The notes beneath the pieces were generated by a model. The model was not told where the DNA came from and did not search any database. It was given only the letters and a program-made list of their open reading frames with translations. This document shows positions 39,401-48,889 of a stretch of DNA of 64,000 nucleotides, one piece after another (position 1 is the first letter of the stretch; every line of letters begins with the position of its first letter). This DNA comes from Burhinus oedicnemus (taxonomy: Eukaryota > Chordata > Aves > Charadriiformes > Burhinidae): the NCBI GenBank assembly GCA_008921705.1, contig VFFE01008475.1:344606-408605 (forward strand). The letters run 5' to 3'. A program made the translations under genes and the position numbers.

Positions 39401-42400
39401 CTTCCCTGTCACATTTCTTGGCAAAAGCACAATGGAAAAATGCTGAAGAGGGTCACATTTTGAGCAAGTGTAACTTTGTGCCTGAGTTATAAGGCATAAA
39501 AGGAATAAAAGTGTTGAGTGATGTGTAGATGTTAAGGAGGAAAGTTTTGTGCTGCCCTCTGACTCATTACTCTGAGATACGGTTGGTCTTTGGTGCTACA
39601 CAGTTCTGAGTAAAGGTCATGTGGCCTCTAAGAAATAGCATTGAGGACAGCCACATTGTGTTTCATTTACTTGAAGCGTTACTGGCTCCTGAAGAATCCT
39701 TCTTAACCTATAAGAGTACTAGTCGACCGCTGTTAGTGGCGAGTTTTAAGACTATTGTGTCTCGAGAATATTCAGCCTGCAAGTGTGAGTCCCTCATATT
39801 CTTGTGATTGGCCCAGGCAACGCACGTTCTTCATAAAGCACCTTGTCAGATGTAAGAGTAATGCCAAGGTTTGTAATCCCTGTGGGATAGCAAAGGGCAA
39901 ACCCACGGAACAGGGAAGCTATCTTTTTGAGACCCTTGGATACTTCCTTTCAGATAAGGAGTCAGTTGTATTTCTGTTTGGTGTGCGGGTTTGGTTGTTT
40001 TTTTGTGTGGTGTTTTTGTTGTTTTTTTTTTTTAAACAAGCAAAGATTTGCACCACAAAACTACAAGGCTACTTCATTTAGAGCAGCCAAGCTTTTAGAA
40101 ATTTTTTTACTTAAAATAATGATGTGTGTGATAGAGTTCTTGACCTTGGGAATTATGCAAGCCATTCACTGGTGTTCTCCCTGTTACAGACACTAATGTT
40201 CTTAATTAGAGATTGGAGTTATCCTTATGAACATGCATATGGCTTGGAAGGAGGAAAAAAGTTCCTAGAGAAAAGATTGCAGGTAAGTTACCTCCAGTAA
40301 TCCTAGTGTGCTCTTCTACCTTGAGTGACAATTTACCATCAAGATAATGGTGCACGATGAGCTAACTCTTTGTGCTAATAAAATACAGTTGTGATGTTCC
40401 CACTCATGTGGGGAGTTCTGGGGTTTAGAACTCGACATTTTTAGGTTCAGGAATGAAACCTTAAACACGCTTTTGTGCTCTTACTGCTTTTAAGCTGATA
40501 TTTAATCTTAATTGCAATACTGCAAAACTGCTAGCAGGTCTCATGGCCTTTTTTTTTTTCTCCAGGTAAAGCAAAACCAACATGAAGAGCTACAGAATGT
40601 AAGGAAGCACATTCACTCCTGTTTCAGTAATCTTGGCTGTTTCCTGTTGCCCCACCCTGGTCTTAAAGTTGCAACAAATCCAAATTTTGATGGGAGGTTG
40701 AATGGTAGGAAGCTTTCCATTGTGTGTTTCTTGATTCAGATCACTGAGTTTATTTTCTTTTAGAATGGAAGTTAAACACTGAAATGGTTTGCTATTGAAA
40801 TGTTTGACTGGAAAAATGTAGGGATAAAAGGTGAAACTACGGACTCTATAAATGTGTATTGTGTGTTCTTTTCAGTGGCTCAAAGGTAGAGGAGTTGAGC
40901 AGGCAGAGGGAATAGATATCTCTGTGTGTAGCTGTTGATTGTAATCTGATAACTTGAGACATACCTAAAGGTCATTAAATAAGGATTCTAAAGATAAATA
41001 AGGATTCCAGAGGGGAGAATTCACAAAATCGAAGACTTTACTTTCTCAAAATTGAAAGGCTTTTCTCTAAGAACTTGCTAAACCAAAGGTCAGAACTCAA
41101 ATGACTTGAAAATAAAAGCTATAGGCTTCTGCTACTGCAGAATGAAAGGCAGTCAGGATTCCTCCAATTGCTGTTTGTCCCCCAACAGAGGGAATGTATC
41201 AGAATGTCAAAGGCTAAAAAAAAGTGGGTTTGGTATAGTGGCAGTCTGGGGGATTATTGTGTAAGGTGTTGGTGTAGTTGGGGAAATGCACTTTAAATAT
41301 TATGATGACTATAGAACCTTGTTATCGCAGTCTGGAGCTTAGATTAAAGAGTAGGTAGAACTTACTAAAGCTATACTGTGTATTTAAGCCTTTAAATATC
41401 TTAAAAATACAGTCAAGAGTTGTGACGCTATGGATTTTGAAGGGTCCTGGGTTATCAGTGTTCCTTTAGGATATGTAAGATTGAAAAGAAAACTAACCAT
41501 TTCTTATTCCTGAAATTCTTTGAATTTTACTAGATATAGATGAGGATTTTAAGAAAGAACTGCGGAATTTGGTACCATTACTGCTTGCCCCTGAAAACTT
41601 GGTAGAAAAAGAAATTAGTGGATCCAAGGTGACCTGTAGAGATCTTGTAGAATACTTCAAGGTAAGCAAACTCACACTAATTATTTCTGTTAATGGCTTA
41701 AAAGAAAGTATTCTAATTTTAGGGCATGTTGTTCCCAGAGAAGATAAGATATCTAGGCTGACACTCACTGATCAGATCACTTTTGTTTTCATTTCATTAC
41801 TCTGACTTTCCAGAACTGGCACACGACTTCCAAACAGTATAGCTCTTAGCAAGCTACTGTTGGCAAAATTGTGAGGATTCTTTTTTTTTTTCTTTGTAAA
41901 TAGCCTGAAATAGTTCAAGCTGCATTAGAGATTTTTTCCTACTTTGGAATTCTAGTTTGTTTAGATATGTGTTGTTGCCCACCCCCCTGCCTTTTTTTTT
42001 CCTTAAAGAGCACCTTGTGTAGATTGTACAGATAGAAAACCAGCTCTTGAACTGCTAGGTATGCAGTGACAATTTCAGATACTCCCCTCTGGATTTTTAA
42101 CATGCAAGGAAGATGCTTTCTCAACACTTGCATGTGCAGCACCACTGTATGCTCTGAAATGTTTGTGTGTGATACTTGCAGCTGTTAAACTCCTGAGCTG
42201 TTTTGGTATCATGGTGACACCAGCAGAAATGTGATAACATAATCCCTATATCACCAGGAATTGGTCTGGTGTGTGTAACCTTTTTTTGAATTGGAATGAC
42301 TTAGACAGTTGGCTTGGTAGGAGAAAGTAGCACTCATTCCTAAAGACTTTAATTTTGCATTACTGCTTTTGAGCATGCATGTTAAAGGTAAACAAGAGTT

Positions 42401-45277
42401 TGCCTGATGTTAAGAAAGAAGCTGTGAGAGGGAGGAATCTGAGACAGAACATTTTAACACTTTTAAAAATGAAGTAACTTTTTATAAAGGAAAGACATGC
42501 TATGGGATGCAGAAGTCATGGCTGTTCTGACAAGCAAAAAGTCAACACTCTGGTTCTTTATTTACGTGGTTGCATGTTGCTTTTTGTTCCACTTTCTTTC
42601 TTGTAAGACCTGATCCTATACAGTGTAGGGAGTGCACATTCAAGAGCAGTTTAGAAAGGACTGCGCCCTAAAAAATGAGTGTAAAACCTCTATTGAAAAG
42701 CTGCCTGATTTGCATCCCGTATCCAGTCTGGGAGCAAGGCGCTGCATAAACCCCGCAGTTGTGTAACAAAAGAGGACTGTTCCCTTGGGACTGTGCATCT
42801 ACAGCTGAGATCGAGGAGTCCGAGTTGGAAACTGGAGGGCTTTTACTTGGAGGAAATAGCTACAGAAGCAAGGAGGGTGTCGAGGGAACCAGACTCCTGT
42901 GTAACTCTATACATTTTTATAGGTTGTCCTACAACCTAGAGCATTGAGTATATAGGGACCCTGATAACCTTGTTCTCTCCTCCTTTACAGAGAAAAATCC
43001 TCAGGGCAGAGGCTTGTAGACAAGCTGGGGGGGAGAGCAGTAGTACATGAAGAAGAGTAACTGCCCAGCCTCTGAGGGGCCGAGAGCGGCCTCGTGCACA
43101 GCTTGTGCAAAGCGCTGAAATGGCTACTGCTGCCTGCTGTGCCCCCTCCGCTAATCTGTCCGTGCTGTGCCATGGGCCACCTCGTGGGCTGGAGAAGATG
43201 ACATGAAGGACAGGTTCCCTTCCAGCCTTCTGAAACCCTGAAAGAAAGTGAAAGAAAGGGCAGCTGAGGATTGGGGGGGTGGGGCACAGAGGGATAGGCT
43301 GCCTGCTTGGCTTCCAGAAGTATTTTGGCAGCTCAGCTCTGTCTGCATTAGTTCTTTGATCTGCCTTTTTTTTTTTTTTTCTGCTCCCACACTTGAAGGG
43401 AGCAAGGTGTATGGGGAAACCTAAGTACTGGTTCTTCCAGCACTGAGGGGTGTTTGGATGGACCTCTTGCCAGAAAGGCTGTGTCAGATAGTCATCTTCA
43501 CTCTTTTGCTTTGGGCGAAGATTCTCTGCCTAGCAGAGACCTTCTTATGTATTTAAGGGAGGAGAAACCTGCTGTCAAGCCTGTTGCTTCTTGAGATAGT
43601 GGCCATGTCTTCCCAAGGTGCTGTGCTACCCTGCTAGGCCCCAGCCTCAAATGCACAGGAAAGCAAAGGGATTAAAGCGTGAGGGATGGCTGTGAGAATG
43701 CCAGGCTTGTATGAAGAAATTTGCTTAATTGAATATTTAGAATTATTAGAAAGAAATAACCTATGAGCTCTATCTTTATACCATCCCTCTTCTCTCCTTC
43801 CCCTCAATCATAAATGTTTAGGAAAAAGAACATTTGTTTCTTTTTTTTCTTTCTCCCATTTAGGCTTATATTAAAATCTATCAAGGAGAGGAGCTACCTC
43901 ATCCGAAATCTATGCTGCAGGTATTGTATTTTTCTTTCAAATAACCTGATAGATGATGTGTACTTTGTAAGCTCTCTGCAGTTGAAGATTACGACTGCTG
44001 CGGGTCTGAAGCTCCCGTACACAGAGCTGTAGTTCTTGAAGGAGCTGTGTGCTTTGAAAGCCACCCGAGCTGTGTAGCCTGGGCACGCGTTTGTGTCTTC
44101 CCTCAGTTCCATCTACCAAACGGAGCAGGGGTATATCTGGTTGGTTGTTTTGTTGGTTTTTTTTTGTTTGTGTGGTTTTTTGTTTTTGTTTTTTGTTTTT
44201 TTTTTTTTTAGCTGCTTCAATTTCTAAGCGTGTGTTTCCTGTAACTTGCTATTTTGTCAGTATCTTTCAGGCTGTGTTTAGAGGGCTTTTAGCATCAGAT
44301 GCAGCAGATAAAATGGAGAAGGCTTATATTAATGCAATTATGGCCACTGTGTTGCAGTGTTGGGCTGCTCTATAGGGGTTTGTTAGATGGGATGGCTGCA
44401 TTGAAGTTTCTTTTCTGGGTTGATCCAAAGAGGATGTAATCAGCTTTAAAGCGATCTGAACACAAACTGATTGTGTAAAGCTGTGTGTTGAACTCTTGAA
44501 TTGTTTGGGATGAAGAACTTGCACTAAAATGTGGGCTTTAGGGTCAGTTTTTAACCATTTCGTGTTTGTAAGACTTGGTTTTTTTTTAAGCTTCCTCTGT
44601 CACTTCATTAAGACATGACTTCTGGGTGTGTTCTTGTCCTTCAAGGAACCAAATCTTTAGACTTTTGAGGGATTTCAGAAAACTCATGACAATGAAACAA
44701 AGGCTGCTATGATTTCCTCTACATAGCATGCCATAAATGTGACTGGAAGATGACATCTTGCAGCATTAGCTAGAATAACTGTCCCTGATGTGACACAGGT
44801 TGAAAATAGTCTTAAATTCTGACATGAAAACTACACATATATAATGCAGAAATAATCCCAGCTTGCTTCTTCCCTCACAGGTAGTGATGTATCAGGATTA
44901 ACATTTAATAGTTTAGTGATCCTTTTTTGCTTATTAACGATAGAGCATTCAGAAGAGATTGCTCATGATGAAAAGCCTGGACAAGCACATGGGAGTTTGT
45001 CTGCAGCTGTAGTAGAAAGCTGAAGAAAATATTTTCCTTGTCAGTAATCTATTTTAATGTATATTGCTAACCTTTCTGGTTTTGTGGGGCGTTTTCCTGG
45101 CAATTTGAAGCTTTGGAGGTTGTGGGGGTATGTTGGACAGCATAACTACATGTACGTAACTTGCTGGTAATGCTGTGATGATACATGGTGCTCAATGTTT
45201 TCTAGGCAACAGCCGAGGCGAACAATCTTGCTGCTGTGGCAGGAGCAAAAGACTTGTACAGTAAAGGCATGGAGCAG
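12340..45277 (+). CDS. ATL2: Atlastin GTPase, closest to atlastin-2; 3' part missing
   Basis: Eleven exons with GT-AG borders join in frame (61, 281, 135, 105, 51, 57, 93, 139, 128, 57 and 72 nt) to give 393 residues. Atlastins are dynamin-like GTPases of the ER that tether and fuse tubules. Visible motifs: P-loop GAFRKGKS (residues 94-101), switch I region RETTGIQ (138-144), DTQG (166-169), the base-recognition RD (237-238), and the linker into the three-helix bundle (about 340-393). The sequence from residue 54 on fits ATL2 better than ATL1 or ATL3 ([29 protein letters not shown]). The N-terminal 50 residues are divergent and very acidic. I cannot find the exons for the rest of the bundle, the two membrane helices and the tail (about 190 residues in human, as I recall). 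They may lie in the gap at 46.4-46.9 kb, be elsewhere, or be lost. The start is the only ATG in the island that leads into a phase-1 donor matching exon 2. Confidence 0.9.
16566..16587. repeat. 22-bp perfect palindrome in intron 1
   Basis: TTACCTGAGT, two bases, ACTCAGGTAA: ten-base arms that pair exactly around a GA spacer. No function is evident; it could arise by chance in a window of this size. Confidence 0.5.
22248..22285. repeat. TA-rich palindromic microsatellite
   Basis: CTTTTTTATATATATA followed by TG, TATATATATATAAAAAA. It can extrude as a cruciform and is likely to be length-polymorphic. Confidence 0.8.
29052..29332 (+). CDS. ATL2: ATL2 coding exon 2, P-loop exon
   Basis: The acceptor is TTTGCAG and the donor GTGAGT, phases 1 to 0. 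It codes residues 21-114: an acidic linker with six glutamates and two copies of DALPDSD, then the GTPase core from [20 protein letters not shown] through the P-loop GAFRKGKS to MYNR. From residue 54 the match to vertebrate ATL2 is almost complete. The duplicated DALPDSD corresponds to an 18-bp tandem repeat (about 29082-29117). Confidence 0.95.
29082..29117 (+). repeat. 18-bp in-frame tandem duplication in exon 2
   Basis: GCCCTACCTGACTCGGAT is followed directly by GCCCTGCCAGACTCAGAT, three silent differences in 18 bases. It adds one extra ALPDSD unit to the acidic N-terminal linker. The synonymous divergence shows the duplication is not brand new and that the protein repeat is kept. Confidence 0.85.
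29999..30139. repeat. A/C-rich simple repeat (AAAC/AAACCCC type)
   Basis: About 140 bases of imperfect AAAC, AAAAACCCC and CAAA units with almost no G or T. It is the longest of a family of such tracts in the introns of this gene. The apparent lysine/threonine/proline frames here are artefacts. Confidence 0.85.
30556..30622. repeat. A/C-rich simple repeat
   Basis: Imperfect AAAC/AAACCCC units like those at 30.0 kb. Confidence 0.8.
32588..32642. repeat. A/C-rich simple repeat
   Basis: Imperfect AAAAC/CCCCCC units, same type as the tracts at 30.0 and 30.6 kb. Confidence 0.8.
34192..34326 (+). CDS. ATL2: ATL2 coding exon 3, switch I exon
   Basis: The acceptor is TTTTGTAG and the donor GTAAGT, phase 0 to 0. 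It codes residues 115-159 with [20 protein letters not shown] and the switch I threonines of RETTGIQ. The first four residues (TSPC) differ from the DSQS I recall for human ATL2. Confidence 0.95.
34785..34820 (+). repeat. Short tandem duplication GGTAGTCCATAAAAAA
   Basis: Two adjacent copies of the 16-mer, the first with four extra A. It looks like a recent slippage-type duplication in intron 3. Confidence 0.8.
35772..35876 (+). CDS. ATL2: ATL2 coding exon 4, DTQG exon
   Basis: The acceptor is CTCTAG and the donor GTGAGA, phase 0. It codes residues 160-194: [15 protein letters not shown], including the nucleotide-binding DTQG motif, and [11 protein letters not shown]. Alanine in DTQGAF, where ATL1 has threonine, supports ATL2. 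Confidence 0.96.
37007..37057 (+). CDS. ATL2: ATL2 coding exon 5
   Basis: A 51-nt exon, phase 0, coding [17 protein letters not shown] (residues 195-211), a hallmark atlastin GTPase-domain segment. The acceptor is CTTTGCAG and the donor GTAAGA. Confidence 0.96.
39222..39278 (+). CDS. ATL2: ATL2 coding exon 6
   Basis: A 57-nt exon, phase 0, coding [19 protein letters not shown] (residues 212-230). The acceptor is TCTACCAG and the donor GTAACT. EEIYQ rather than EETFL separates it from ATL1. Confidence 0.96.
40190..40282 (+). CDS. ATL2: ATL2 coding exon 7, RD motif exon
   Basis: A 93-nt exon, phase 0, residues 231-261. It contains [20 protein letters not shown]; the RD pair (237-238) is the guanine-recognition motif of atlastins. 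The acceptor is GTTACAG and the donor GTAAGT. Confidence 0.96.
40566..40704 (+). CDS. ATL2: ATL2 coding exon 8
   Basis: A 139-nt exon, phase 0 to 1, residues 262-307 and the first base of D308. It contains [20 protein letters not shown] and [20 protein letters not shown]. The acceptor is TTTCTCCAG after a T run and the donor GTAGGA. Confidence 0.96.
41534..41661 (+). CDS. ATL2: ATL2 coding exon 9
   Basis: A 128-nt exon, phase 1 to 0, completing D308 and coding to K350: [20 protein letters not shown] and [15 protein letters not shown], the end of the GTPase domain and the start of the linker. The acceptor is TTACTAG and the donor GTAAGC. Confidence 0.96.
41662..43863 (+). other. ATL2 intron 9 (2.2 kb)
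   Basis: No exon seen. A GC-richer patch at about 43,010-43,330 stands out from AT-rich flanks. I recognise no repeat or gene in it. Confidence 0.5.
43864..43920 (+). CDS. ATL2: ATL2 coding exon 10
   Basis: A 57-nt exon, phase 0, coding [19 protein letters not shown] (residues 351-369), the invariant linker between GTPase domain and three-helix bundle. The acceptor is CCATTTAG and the donor GTATTG. Confidence 0.96.
44131..44210. repeat. T/G-rich simple repeat
   Basis: Imperfect TTTG/TTTTTG units, about 80 bases. It is the complement of the A/C-rich tracts elsewhere in this gene; similar T/G tracts lie at 17,409-17,458 and 40,003-40,035. Confidence 0.8.
45206..45277 (+). CDS. ATL2: ATL2 coding exon 11, last exon found
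   Basis: A 72-nt exon, phase 0, residues 370-393, [18 protein letters not shown] then SKGMEQ, the first helix of the bundle. The acceptor is TTTTCTAG and the donor GTATGA. The next atlastin exon would begin VCGGDKP; no such coding sequence is found in the readable bases downstream. Confidence 0.96.
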
Positions 45278-46228
45278 GTATGATGACGCAGCTTCTTCTA
45301 ACTGCCTACATGCAAATACAGGCCTTCAGATTTAATGTCGTAGTCGGTGTTGGTTGGGAGCATGTTAATGGAGAAAAGTAGCTTAGGGCCAGTACTCGTG
45401 TGTTTTCTGCACTCTGCTCTGAGGTTAGGTGTCTGATGCAGTAAAAGCAGGATTCTTTGAGACAGAAATTGCTGGGGAGGTATGGGAATGGGCGTGTTTG
45501 TAAGATACCACCTGTTAGTTCCCCCTGCTGCTCTTGACAGACATCTTAAAATCCTGTGACATGAAATGGGCAAACAGGTGAGGAGACATTTGGTGGGCCA
45601 GGGTCACACAAGGGTAGAGCTCTAGTACTATATAATCTCATGCTTCTGAATTGTGGTCATTCATTAGATGTAAAATGCAAGTATTAAAATTACTCTAAAG
45701 TTTTTAAAAAACCCCCTTGAAATAGAAGAATTATCTCGTCTGAAAAAGCTGTATATGTAACTTCTACTTGCTGCTTCTCTTGAAGATCGTGACTTATACC
45801 ACTCCAAACTGAACGTCTGGATGAACTTCATACTTCAACGTAGTGTTATGCAAGGTTTTATCATAGGAAATTCTGAAAACAATATATATGTCCCTTAAAG
45901 CTTAACAGGACTATGCTTACTGTGAAACTTTACAACCAGAAAAGATCAGTAGGCATGATAAGATGCTACAAACATCAGCCAGGCTAGTTCTGGTCTTAAT
46001 AGCTAAAATAGCTTTCCATTTTGAAATTACAGTAAGACCTAATGCTAGTGGCAGACTAGCCAGTTCCAATTGTTAGCCGTCAGTTTTGAGAGTGCTCCGC
46101 TGGTATAGAGGGACTCTTCCATTTGTTTCTCTTTTGGTAAATCTCTTGAAATAGTAAATGGGTTGTTTATAATAAATGCCAAGTCTGCCTTCCTGCCTTG
46201 AATCCTCAATGGTTGTTGAGATACGTAT
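45278..46228 (+). other. ATL2 presumed intron 11, 5' part
   Basis: AT-rich, with no atlastin exon in any frame. An AATAAA occurs at about 46,171, but no coding context ties it to a transcript end. Confidence 0.5.
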
Positions 46229-46421
46229 CTGGAGAATATGTCTTATGAGGAGCAGCTGAAGGAGTTAGCATTGTTTAGTCTGGAGAAGAGAAGGCTGAGG
46301 GGAGACCTTAGTGCTCTCTACAACTACCTGAAGGGAGGTTGTAGTGAGATGGGCGCTGGTCTCTTCTCCTAGGTAACAAGTGACAGGACAAGAGGAAATG
46401 GTTCAAGTTGTGCCAGGGGAG
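46229..46421 (+). mobile_element. CR1 LINE fragment cut by assembly gap
   Basis: Nearly the same sequence as the 3.8-3.99 kb part of the first CR1 copy (GGAGAATATGTCTTATGAGG through GGTTCAAGTTGTGCCAGG). It runs into the gap about 240 bases before the expected CR1 3' end, so roughly half of the gap should be the rest of this element. Confidence 0.93.
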
Positions 46422-46923
46422 NNNNNNNNNNNNNNNNNNNNNNNNNNNNNNNNNNNNNNNNNNNNNNNNNNNNNNNNNNNNNNNNNNNNNNNNNNNNNNN
46501 NNNNNNNNNNNNNNNNNNNNNNNNNNNNNNNNNNNNNNNNNNNNNNNNNNNNNNNNNNNNNNNNNNNNNNNNNNNNNNNNNNNNNNNNNNNNNNNNNNNN
46601 NNNNNNNNNNNNNNNNNNNNNNNNNNNNNNNNNNNNNNNNNNNNNNNNNNNNNNNNNNNNNNNNNNNNNNNNNNNNNNNNNNNNNNNNNNNNNNNNNNNN
46701 NNNNNNNNNNNNNNNNNNNNNNNNNNNNNNNNNNNNNNNNNNNNNNNNNNNNNNNNNNNNNNNNNNNNNNNNNNNNNNNNNNNNNNNNNNNNNNNNNNNN
46801 NNNNNNNNNNNNNNNNNNNNNNNNNNNNNNNNNNNNNNNNNNNNNNNNNNNNNNNNNNNNNNNNNNNNNNNNNNNNNNNNNNNNNNNNNNNNNNNNNNNN
46901 NNNNNNNNNNNNNNNNNNNNNNN
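46422..46923. other. Assembly gap, 502 N
   Basis: Unknown bases. The gap lies between a CR1 fragment and a very G-rich run, both common causes of failed assembly. If the stated size is right, about 260 bases remain after the CR1 tail, too few for all missing atlastin exons. Confidence 1.
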
Positions 46924-46949
46924 CCTGGTGAACCGTGCACGTGTGTGTG

Positions 46950-46979
46950 TTTGGGGGGGGGCGTGGGGGGGAGGGGTGA
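46950..46979 (+). repeat. G-rich run, likely G-quadruplex
   Basis: TTTGGGGGGGGGCG, then TGGGGGGGAGGGGTGAGG: at least four runs of three or more G with loops of one to three bases, 27 bases after the gap. Confidence 0.75.
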
Positions 46980-47044
46980 GGATCTTCCCCCAGTGTTGGA
47001 TTTGATGCAGTCTCTGGCTCACAGTGGGAATCTCTCCTCTGCAG

Positions 47045-47179
47045 GAGGTAATTTCAGGGAAGTGTGACGATCAGGCCCACTACGTAAGGTGTGCTCTCAC
47101 CAAATGTACCCAGCTCTGCGACATCCCCCCCGCCACCTCGGACGAGTCTTTCTGTGACCGAGCGTTATCAAGTCAGTGA
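47045..47179 (+). CDS. Possible terminal exon, unproven
   Basis: A good acceptor (AATCTCTCCTCTGCAG) is followed by an open frame of 44 codons ending in TGA at 47177-47179. It is in phase 0 and so would accept the phase-0 donor of ATL2 exon 11, or of a hidden exon. The peptide starts EVISGKCDDQAHY and is cysteine-rich. It does not resemble the atlastin tails I know, so it may be a lineage-specific tail, an alternative end, or chance. Confidence 0.25.
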   Translation, partial: EVISGKCDDQAHYVRCALTKCTQLCDIPPATSDESFCDRALSSQ

Positions 47180-48889
47180 AGCCGTTAGAGCCACTACATT
47201 ACGATATGTATCTTGCTTTATTGCCTTTTATACCAGTGTTACACAAATGCATGTGTTGGTTCCTCACGCCGCCAGCAGAAGTGACTCACGAGGGAGGCAG
47301 TGGGTTGGAGCGCACGGTGTCTTGCCTTGAACTGGCAGACCTGGTCCCGAGGGAGGTGCATATCAGAACCGAGCTGTCTTTTTCTGCAGTTTAGCCTTCG
47401 TGTATATAATATTGCCATTAATTCTACTGGGGGAGAAATTCCATCCAAAAACGTTGCCTACAGCTACCAAGCAATGAGTTAGGATTGTCTGTACAGTGTG
47501 TTTAGTTTTTATTTTTTAAGAGATCACAGATAGGGCATGTATATGAAATTATAAATATATAAATACAATTTTGTATCAAAGTTTTGTAGTTTATGGCAAA
47601 ACCTGGTTCTGTGGTAGCTAAGTGCAGTCCCTGTAAAGGAATGTTTGTGGCTCATGTAAATGTGTGAATGCATCAACAATTTGAAGTTTTTTGATATATT
47701 TGTGATATTTACCTGCCTTGAGCACTGCAATCTCTCACCCCCTTGGGAAAATCAGTGGGAATGTTTGTTGTGAAACTCTTGTCTTCTGTTGCATTTTAAA
47801 GTTATTTCCTGTAATTTATTTTCAGTACATGATTAAAATCAGTTGTGTATATATGAAATGAAATCCGTGCTTATTTTTAAAAGATGTTCGAGTATGTATT
47901 CTACTACATGAACTATGTCAAATGCTTATCCTGACAATTATATGAACAAATTGTCTGTTGTACTTCATAGCTTTCTCTCGAGGCTGATGTTCCTCTCATG
48001 CCTGTCTCCGAAAGATGACATCTGTCTAGCTCGTATCCGCTCCCTGTATAGGAAAACTTCCTGGTATTCTAAAGCACGCTTCTTGACTTGTGGAGTCGCT
48101 CGTCAGCTTCTGCCCTCCAACCACTGTATTGTTCTGAAATCTCGTTACCGGCTCTGTTTTCACTCTTGACTATAAATCGGTATCGGCTAAGGCATTTTCG
48201 GATGCATGGAGTGTAAAGGCAGCTGAATAATTAACTGCTGTAGTTTCAGCTGGAAATGACTGTGTGCAATAGCTGGGGTTTTTGTTTTGGTTTTTTTATT
48301 TGCATTCCTAAATGGTAACAATTTCCATCAACATTTAAGCTTCATCAGTCTCCCCTCTCTTGAGTGCGGGAAATCATCTGTCTAGGACTAAAGTGTTTGC
48401 ACTGTGACTTTTGTACCCTAACGAACTGCTGGGGAGCGGTGGTTACCTGCCCTCTGGAGGTGAGGGCTCAGCTCCGGGCGAATGATGCTGAAGGTGAGGT
48501 AGGAATGTTGCGTTTTATGATATCCTCTCTCAAACTGTACAGATTAAATACTGTTATTTAAACAATCTAATGCTTTGGTGATTAATCTCTTTTTTTTATT
48601 TTTAATAAGTCAAAGGACTAGAGTCGCACAGGGGGCTCGGAGGACCGCACTTGCCTTTGCTGCCTGCGTTCTCTGGGAAGGTGTGAGTCAGGGTTGAGGC
48701 TGTGCTGTGCCCTGCGGGTGACGGTGAGAGAAGAATTCTGTCCAGGATGTGGACAGTGAAGCTGGAAGGCTTCACCCAGGCTCTGCCCTTCCAGTAGAGG
48801 ACTGAAACGGTGTGTTAGGGGGAGAATTCCCAAACGCTGTGCCAAAAAGTTGCAGAACTAATGCAAAAAAACCCCAACCCCCCCAACTT
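47180..48889 (+). other. 3'-UTR-like region, unassigned
   Basis: AT-rich without exons, with T- and A-rich elements, several ATTTA-like patches and ATTAAA at about 47,832 and 48,543. It could be the 3' UTR of the atlastin gene, which is convergent with EIF4A3, but this is inferred from position and composition only. Confidence 0.35.

Noticed and set aside
46308..47067. Long frames on both strands across 46.3-47.1 kb
   Set aside because: They consist mostly of unknown residues from the N gap.
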